From contig NW_014577291.1 of assembly GCF_000485595.1 (NCBI RefSeq), forward strand, positions 319,065 through 347,208: 28,144 nucleotides of DNA, read 5' to 3'. The position numbers and the translations under genes are program-made. Shown here piece after piece: positions 23,459 through 28,144 of this stretch; within the stretch, counting starts at the first letter, position 1; the number at the start of each line of letters is the position of its first letter. The notes beneath the pieces are model-generated. The model was not told the origin of the DNA. It made no database searches and worked only from the letters and a program-made list of their open reading frames with translations. Origin of the DNA: Priapulus caudatus. Its lineage: Eukaryota; Priapulida; Priapulimorpha; Priapulimorphida; Priapulidae.

Positions 23459-24463
23459 AGAGTGGTGAAAGTGACGTTGGCATTGACCAATGTATTGAAC
23501 TAAGATTTAGCAGTGAAATCGGTGATGAAGAAGAACAAATTTCCGAGACTGGTGACAGTGAAGTGGGTTTAGAGAAACACCCTAAGAAGCGGCGCATGAA
23601 TTAACCCTTACGAAACCCATTGGCAGTGATGACTTTTAAATGTTTCTGCAACTGCTTGCAGAAATTCACCGCAAACGAGATAGCTAGCTTAGAGCAAAAT
23701 TTTAAGAAGAAAAAATGAAGCAGCTCAGTTACAGCACTTGGTGACTGTTATAAAGGATTGCTCAAATGTAGCATATGACTGGCATATAGACAAGCCGGTT
23801 CTAAACACACAACTCTGTCTGTGTGCCAAGAAACTATGTTCGCATGCTTTTTGCGAAATTTTAAACGTGTCCAGACACAGATACGATGACTGCTCGAGGA
23901 GGGTAAGAAATGACACACCACTAGTCACCGTAATTCATGGAAATGTTGGCAAGGAAAAATTCAGAAGGAAAACAACAGAAGCAAAGGCGTGGATGGCAGA
24001 AACTTTTAAAAAAATGGGTGATTGCATGCCAAATGATGACACTATTTATCTGCCCCACTATACAAAACTTAGCTCGTGGAATAAGTACAAATATGAGATG
24101 TAACAGAAGAATATCAAGGACCACATCTCATATGAATATCTGATAGAGATATGGAAAAAAGACTTTCCCCAGTATAAGATTGGCAAGGTAATCAAAACTT
24201 TGTAGTCTTTCTAAGCTGATCTAAAACTGATACCAAATTACGGTAAAAGTTTATGGTATGATGATAGCTTTGTGTTACGGTATTCAATGTGATTAATCTA
24301 CAATCTACATACTCTTTTTTTAATGTCTATTAATTCAGCCATCAACATTTGCTGTATGCAATACCTGTGTGCAGTTGAAGGTTGACCAATATAAGCATCT
24401 GCCACAACGCACCAGAGACAGGAAATTGGTGAAGTAATGGCTCAACACAAGCTTTCAAGTTGA
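23459..24463 (+). pseudogene. Spliced, disrupted copy of a multicopy mobile-element-linked protein
   Basis: Exon 1 starts after GCTTTTTCAG and ends at 24,187 (AAG|GTAATC). Exon 2 is 24,339-24,463 (AATTCAG|CC to GA|GTAAGT). The intron is in phase 0. Reading order: an acidic Ser/Glu-rich start, PKKRRM (nuclear-signal-like), FKCFCNCLQKFTANEI, a region with LCAKKLCSHAF, DTIYLPHYTKLSSWNKY, ISYEYLIEIWKKDFP, and after the intron TFAVCNTCVQ. This Cys-cluster, LP..., F..IWK..FP..., C..C layout is that of a large family of uncharacterised invertebrate proteins found in many copies. Linking it to a transposon is inference. It is broken by TAA at 23,602, a frameshift in the A6 run at 23,710-23,715, and TAA at 24,101 and 24,435. 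The downstream part is missing or unrecognised. Confidence 0.7.
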
Positions 24464-24730
24464 GTAAGTAAATATAAACTTGACTAGTGGACCTGTCACT
24501 CACTTCGCACCCTCCTTGCTAGAATACCGGTACATGTAGATCTACTGGAAGTATACGTGGGATTGGGTATACATTTAAAAGCAGATTTGCTTTTGAGTCA
24601 GTTTGTTTTTGAGTCCAAACTTGCAAACAGTAAATAGTATCTTCACTGCTGCACTAACACTGTTGCACCTTCTCAATCTCACATGTAGAACTGAGTCATT
24701 GACAATTAAGAAACGCTACCTATAACACCT
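24464..24730. other. Non-coding spacer after the pseudogene
   Basis: Begins in the presumed second intron of the pseudogene (GTAAGT at 24,464). Nothing else recognisable. Further exons of the pseudogene were looked for and not found. Confidence 0.4.
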
Positions 24731-24868
24731 GACTGCAAAATTAGATATGGTATTAAACTGGCGCGCGCCAACTCGTAGCGTACAGACTGCATAGAGAGAG
24801 CGGAATAGCGTGTACACACTGCGAAAATTTGGCGAGCGCTAGTTTAATACAATATCAAATTTGCAGTC
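24731..24868. mobile_element. 138-bp fold-back element (MITE-like)
   Basis: Terminal inverted repeats of about 40 bases: 24,731-24,771 starts GACTGCAAAATTAGATATGG, and 24,829-24,868 ends with the inverse of GACTGCAAATTTGATATTG. Both continue into TATTAAACT and a GCGC-rich block before CCAA. Similarity extends weakly into the middle (TAGCGTACA against GTGTACACGC). About 36 of 41 terminal positions match. No clear target-site duplication is visible, so assignment to a transposon superfamily is not possible. Confidence 0.7.
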
Positions 24869-25657
24869 TATACGTCGTACAAAACGGAAACCTGCCAGCA
24901 TATCTGGCGTAACGCACGGCCCAGTGTACGTTTACATAGATATCATATAACATAATTTGTTATATGATATTTATGGTACGTTTATTTCATTACATGAGTA
25001 GCTATAGAAAACACAGTTCTCTAGGTTATTGGATAACTTAATCCCCGATATGTGTATTCATTTACTATCTCTAAGCTTAATTGCTACCTAATTTCAATTT
25101 TGGCTGGTAGCCTCGACTGGCTTGCCCTAATATTATTTATATTGCGTGAACGCATGTTTAAAAATAGCGTATCCACGCATTGCCGAACGCAGCAGCAACG
25201 TTTAGATACCAAACTTGTTTCACAACCAAAGAACTCGTTACGCGCTGGACATTTGCTATTGTAAATGTCTGTTGATATGCAACAGTGACACACGTACAGC
25301 ATACAATTTCATTATTCTGCAAAAAATAATTCTAAGTGTGCATCTAGTGATATATCTCGGTATATATGCATAATGTATTCCAACAATAAACCTAGTAAAA
25401 ATTTGTTTTAGCTGGATGAGAAAATACTATCATCGAGCAAGGAGCAGCGCAAGGCAAAATGATTCAGATCAAAACTGTCTAATTATTGATGGAATGGACC
25501 AATCAAAAACGCACATTCCACACTTTGCATTGTAGTGTCACACACAGTGAACCAATCGTCCGATACACACACACAGTAAACGCTGCGCTAACAACTAACA
25601 GCTACCTTTAACTGTTTCTCGCTCTCCGTTTCTGTTTCTCACTAAACTGTGTATCCC
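24869..25657. other. Non-coding DNA including a perfect hairpin
   Basis: AT-rich, with no recognisable gene. A perfect 13-bp hairpin is annotated separately. An ACACACACACAC run sits at about 25,566-25,575. A 70-codon plus-strand frame at 25,052-25,264 has no domain-like features. Confidence 0.5.
24940..24970. repeat. Perfect 13-bp hairpin
   Basis: ATATCATATAACA (24,940-24,952) and its exact reverse complement TGTTATATGATAT (24,958-24,970) flank a 5-base TAATT loop. AT-rich and within non-coding DNA. It could be a remnant end of a small element or a chance AT-rich palindrome. Confidence 0.85.
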
Positions 25658-25781
25658 CGCCGCACCGCTGCACCGCCGGACCTCCGGGAGCGCGGTGTGA
25701 ATCACCGCCGCACCGCCGCACCGCCGCACCGTCGCACCGCCGCACCGCCGCACCGCCGCACCGCCGCACCGCCGCACCGCC
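25658..25781. repeat. GC-rich 8-bp minisatellite (CACCGCCG)n
   Basis: Units of CACCGCCG run from 25,703 to 25,781 with a single GTCGC variant, and partially from 25,658 to 25,680. Both blocks are followed by a copy of CGGGAGCGC(G/A)GTGT, so a larger unit (8-bp run plus this tail) seems duplicated. The 8-bp period would give a repeating octapeptide if read, but no gene context supports translation. Confidence 0.92.
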
Positions 25782-26039
25782 GGGAGCGCAGTGTTCATGC
25801 TTTCACGCCTCGCTGGGGCGCTCTAGCTATCATCGCGCCTCATGACCGCTGTTACAATATACACACACAGATTATAGGTACTTTATTGCCGATTCAGCTC
25901 CTTCTCCAGCTGGCAGACGAGAGAACGGTCGCCTTCCCATGAATTCGAAGGTGCAATACTCGATGAATGTTTGACCTGTCTCGTAGCCATTTCTCTTGTA
26001 AATCTCCTGGAAAGTTATATAGATCTATGCGATATCTGC
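25782..26039. other. Non-coding stretch before the AT-rich repeat
   Basis: Mixed composition, possibly the 5' part of the retrotransposon-like copy ending at 26,390. I see no reverse transcriptase or endonuclease motif in any frame. Confidence 0.35.
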
Positions 26040-26200
26040 GTGATGATAGTTTTGCATCTATTGCATCATAAAATTGCATCGTAAAATTGCATTGTAAAAT
26101 TTAAAACTGTAAATATGCTATAAATTGTATAGCATCTATAAATCGTATTGCGTACTATCTAAAATTGTAAATATGCTATAAATTGTAAATATCTATACCT
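26040..26200 (+). repeat. AT-rich degenerate tandem repeat
   Basis: Words AAAATTGCATCGT and AAAATTGCATTGT follow each other, then GTAAATATGCTATAAATTGTA occurs near 26,109 and again near 26,168 with variations. Short-period, imperfect, non-coding. Confidence 0.7.
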
Positions 26201-26390
26201 AAAATTTATTCATGTACTCGAATGCCTGTATAGTATGCATGTTTTAAAATTGTTATGTACTGTTTTATTTATTGGCCATCCTTTGTTAGTTGGTCGGTCT
26301 TAAAAGCTCTTCAGAGCTTACGTTTCTCGTTGTAAACATACCGACTATAAATAAAGATTACTTGAACTTGAACTTGAACTTGAACTTGAG
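26201..26390 (+). mobile_element. Retrotransposon-like 3' tail with (CTTGAA)n
   Basis: An AT-rich 3' region with a short hairpin (AAGCTCTTCAGAGCTT at 26,304-26,319) ends in AATAAA (26,350-26,355), followed directly by four and a half CTTGAA units (26,361-26,389). A polyadenylation signal immediately followed by a short-period repeat instead of poly(A) is typical of 3' ends of several invertebrate non-LTR elements and their SINEs. No coding region is attached, so this would be a 5'-truncated copy. Its 5' limit is not defined. Confidence 0.5.
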
Positions 26391-26810
26391 CTCTTACAAA
26401 TGATATTATATGGGGATCACATAGAATGCAGTAAGATAGACCAGAAATTCCTAGAATAACGACTAAAATTACGTTGCATGGAGCTCGTTAGAAAAGATCT
26501 ACCATCAATGACATCGATAATAAAATCTACTTGTAGATTAAAAAATCCGCCTGGCGTGATTGACAGGAGCTCCGGCCAATCAACATTGCCATAGGGGCGT
26601 TCCGCTGTTTAGTAACGATGTACCGTAAAGTTGACAATTTGAGGGTGGAGTGGATAAAAACGCACATACGAAATCAGTCTGGTTTGACCGACATAGCAAC
26701 TATACACATGGTGGTCAATCGTCGTTAATCATTTTAACCACGAAGGTTAAATTAAACACTACAATCCGCAGGTGACCGGTGTCATCCGGATATGAAAGTA
26801 TGATCCTCAC
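26391..26810 (-). other. Presumed intron of the Ebony-like gene (proximal part)
   Basis: Starts on the minus strand with GTGAGGATC at 26,810 right after CAG. The reading frame runs on into the intron as far as a TGA at 26,715. It includes a small palindrome ATCTACTTGTAGAT near 26,526. I do not find the following exon here. Confidence 0.6.
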
Positions 26811-27853
26811 CTGCATCACCCGGCTCGTATTGACAGTGACGATGCATTCATACTTTTCCAGCTTGGCTCTCCTGTATATCTCCTCGACCATCATGTTCAT
26901 AAGTCTAAGATTCTCCTGGGAGGTCAGCGAGACGTCGCTGGCCATGTAAACACTGCGTAGAACCTTGTCCGGCGGAATTCCCTTCCGCTCGATGTCCCGT
27001 ATCACATCTCTCTCTGCGCGTTCCAGCACGGCTACTAGTGGCGCCATCACTGGAGGATGTATCCACGCTGGTTCGTCGGCCATGCTGAAATTGATGGCGC
27101 CGGCGATCACTCTGTTGTCTCCGTCGACGACTACAAAAGTTTCCTTGAAGTTGACGATGTCGTCCCAGTGCGATTTCCGTACGGCAATGTGTAGCTCGGT
27201 GGTGAGGCCCTCCAGTTGACTCTCCATGGCTCCCTTACTGAGGAATCCGGCCGCTCCGATGTGAAGCAGCGCTGTTGGCTCGCTGCACTCACACATCGGC
27301 ATCACTCTGTAGTCGGCGTGTGCGTCGGGGAGGGCCACGTCAGCGCGGGCAGGCCGCACGGCCCGCACCACCTGCTTCAACGTCGCCGCGCTGACAAACT
27401 CCGGTATGGAGAGCGAGAGAGCGGCGTCGGCCAGACGCTGCACAAGCAGAACCCCCGTGACGGAGTCGCCGCCGACGCGGAAGAAGTCGTCGTTTAGGTG
27501 TAATCCGCCAGGTGGCAGCGCGAGCAGCTGTTCGGCGGTCGACAGTACGGTGGAGGCGACGCGCTGTTCGTCCGGCGAGAGGTCGTCGCATGACTGCGCG
27601 TCGTTGTCGCGCGACACTCTGCGCTGCGTGTGCCAGCTACGGAGCATCTGTCTGTCCAGCTTTCCGCTGGTCAGCATCGGCATGTGCGTGACCAGCACGG
27701 CGTCTGGCAGCATGTACGCCGGCAGGTGTTGCGACAGGTGGTCGAGCATGCTGTCTTCGCTCACCTCGTGAGAACTGCGCGTGAAGTAGACGACGATGGC
27801 CTGTGTAACTAGCCCGCTATCGTGGCACAGCACGGCCAGTTCGTCCGTACCTT
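26811..27853 (-). CDS. ebony: Ebony-like nonribosomal peptide synthetase, large internal exon (partial)
   Basis: The family activates beta-alanine as an adenylate, loads it on a carrier domain and joins it to amines such as dopamine or histamine, in the cytosol. Reading down the minus strand: end of the adenylation domain with LPAYMLPDAV and the A10 motif LTSGKLDR (catalytic Lys); then the carrier domain with DDFFRVGGDSVTGVLL, whose Ser takes phosphopantetheine; then a region with TFVVVDGDNRVIAGAINF and NLRLMNMMVEEIYRRAK, matching the GNAT-like amine-selecting domain that defines Ebony. This A-end, PCP, GNAT-like order separates it from AASDH and bacterial synthetases. The exon ends at 26,811 in CAG|GTGAGG, and the following in-frame residues are intron. 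The start lies at a TAGAAG tandem acceptor (27,853 or 27,850); the ATG at 27,872 is probably fortuitous. Most of the A domain and the C-terminal end are absent from the window or unseen. GC-rich compared with its surroundings. Confidence 0.85.
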
Positions 27854-27900
27854 CTAACACGAAAGCAACCATGGTGCGTTAGCCTGACGGCATGTACATA

Positions 27901-28071
27901 TCTATGCTCGCAAGCACGCGCACGCGCACGCACACTCACATACACACACGCACGCAGGCACGCACAGACACGCACACGCACACACACACACACACGCACA
28001 CGCATGCACATACATACACGCACACGCATGCACATACACACACGGTGCGGACATACACGCGCGCACACGCG

Positions 28072-28144
<73 letters not shown>
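27901..28144. repeat. (AC)n / (ACGC)n microsatellite at window end
   Basis: Alternating CA/CG tract with CATGCACATACA interruptions, then GCGCGCGCGCGC near 28,069-28,080 and a pure (AC)n run from 28,081 to the last base. It lies in the intron upstream of the Ebony-like exon and is cut by the window edge. Confidence 0.97.

Noticed and set aside
23602-24437. Reassigned TAA codon (alternative genetic code)
   Set aside because: The same locus has a frameshift, and the methyltransferase-like gene ends at TAA right after its expected last helix.
26715-26810. C-terminal extension of the Ebony-like protein up to TGA at 26,715
   Set aside because: It follows a perfect CAG|GTGAGG donor and its residues do not look like the end of the amine-selecting domain. 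Intron read-through is more likely.
26965-27812. Plus-strand frames opposite the Ebony-like exon
   Set aside because: Antisense shadows of a GC-rich coding exon.

Overview
The window is animal-like nuclear DNA, most plausibly from a marine or lophotrochozoan-type invertebrate. Two coding loci have introns with consensus GT/AG junctions, there are long (AC)n tracts, and one exon belongs to an Ebony-type peptide synthetase. The taxon itself is an inference. No rRNA, tRNA, CRISPR array, phage or bacterial operon structure is visible.

Layout. (1) Positions 1 to about 16,400 form one giant imperfect inverted repeat with its centre near 8.47 kb. Each arm carries, from outside in, a 36-bp C/G-skewed minisatellite, about 1 kb of unique DNA, a ~40-bp satellite, about 3 kb of unique DNA, a GT/CA-rich tract and about 0.9 kb of unique DNA. 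The arms differ mainly by scattered single-base insertions and deletions, and neither keeps a convincing gene. That looks like both strands of one uncorrected long read (a fold-back read) carried into the end of a contig, rather than a biological palindrome. (2) The right-hand 36-bp minisatellite runs on to 17,585. (3) From 17,586 the sequence reads as clean genomic DNA: a degenerate repeat block that may be a decayed zinc-finger array, AT-rich DNA, and a 331-bp tandem dimer. (4) At 20,211-22,675, minus strand, there is an apparently complete five-exon gene for a ~307-aa DNA amino-methyltransferase-like protein. Its motifs are permuted: a DPP box first, the SAM-binding DACSGTG near the C terminus. 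The aromatic residue normally following DPP is replaced by Glu. (5) At 23,459-24,463, plus strand, lies a spliced pseudogene of a multicopy, probably mobile-element-linked family. It is followed by a 138-bp fold-back element, a perfect hairpin, a GC-rich 8-bp minisatellite and a retrotransposon-like 3' tail. (6) At 26,811-27,853, minus strand, there is one large exon of an Ebony-like nonribosomal peptide synthetase: end of the adenylation domain, carrier domain, and most of the amine-selecting domain. The window ends in an (AC)n tract upstream of it.

The genes do not form an operon or a joint pathway. The two functional candidates are an Ebony-like enzyme, whose family joins beta-alanine to biogenic amines, and a rare animal DNA-methyltransferase-like gene. 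The second is the most promising object here. All plus/minus frames in the first 17.6 kb should be treated as unreliable.
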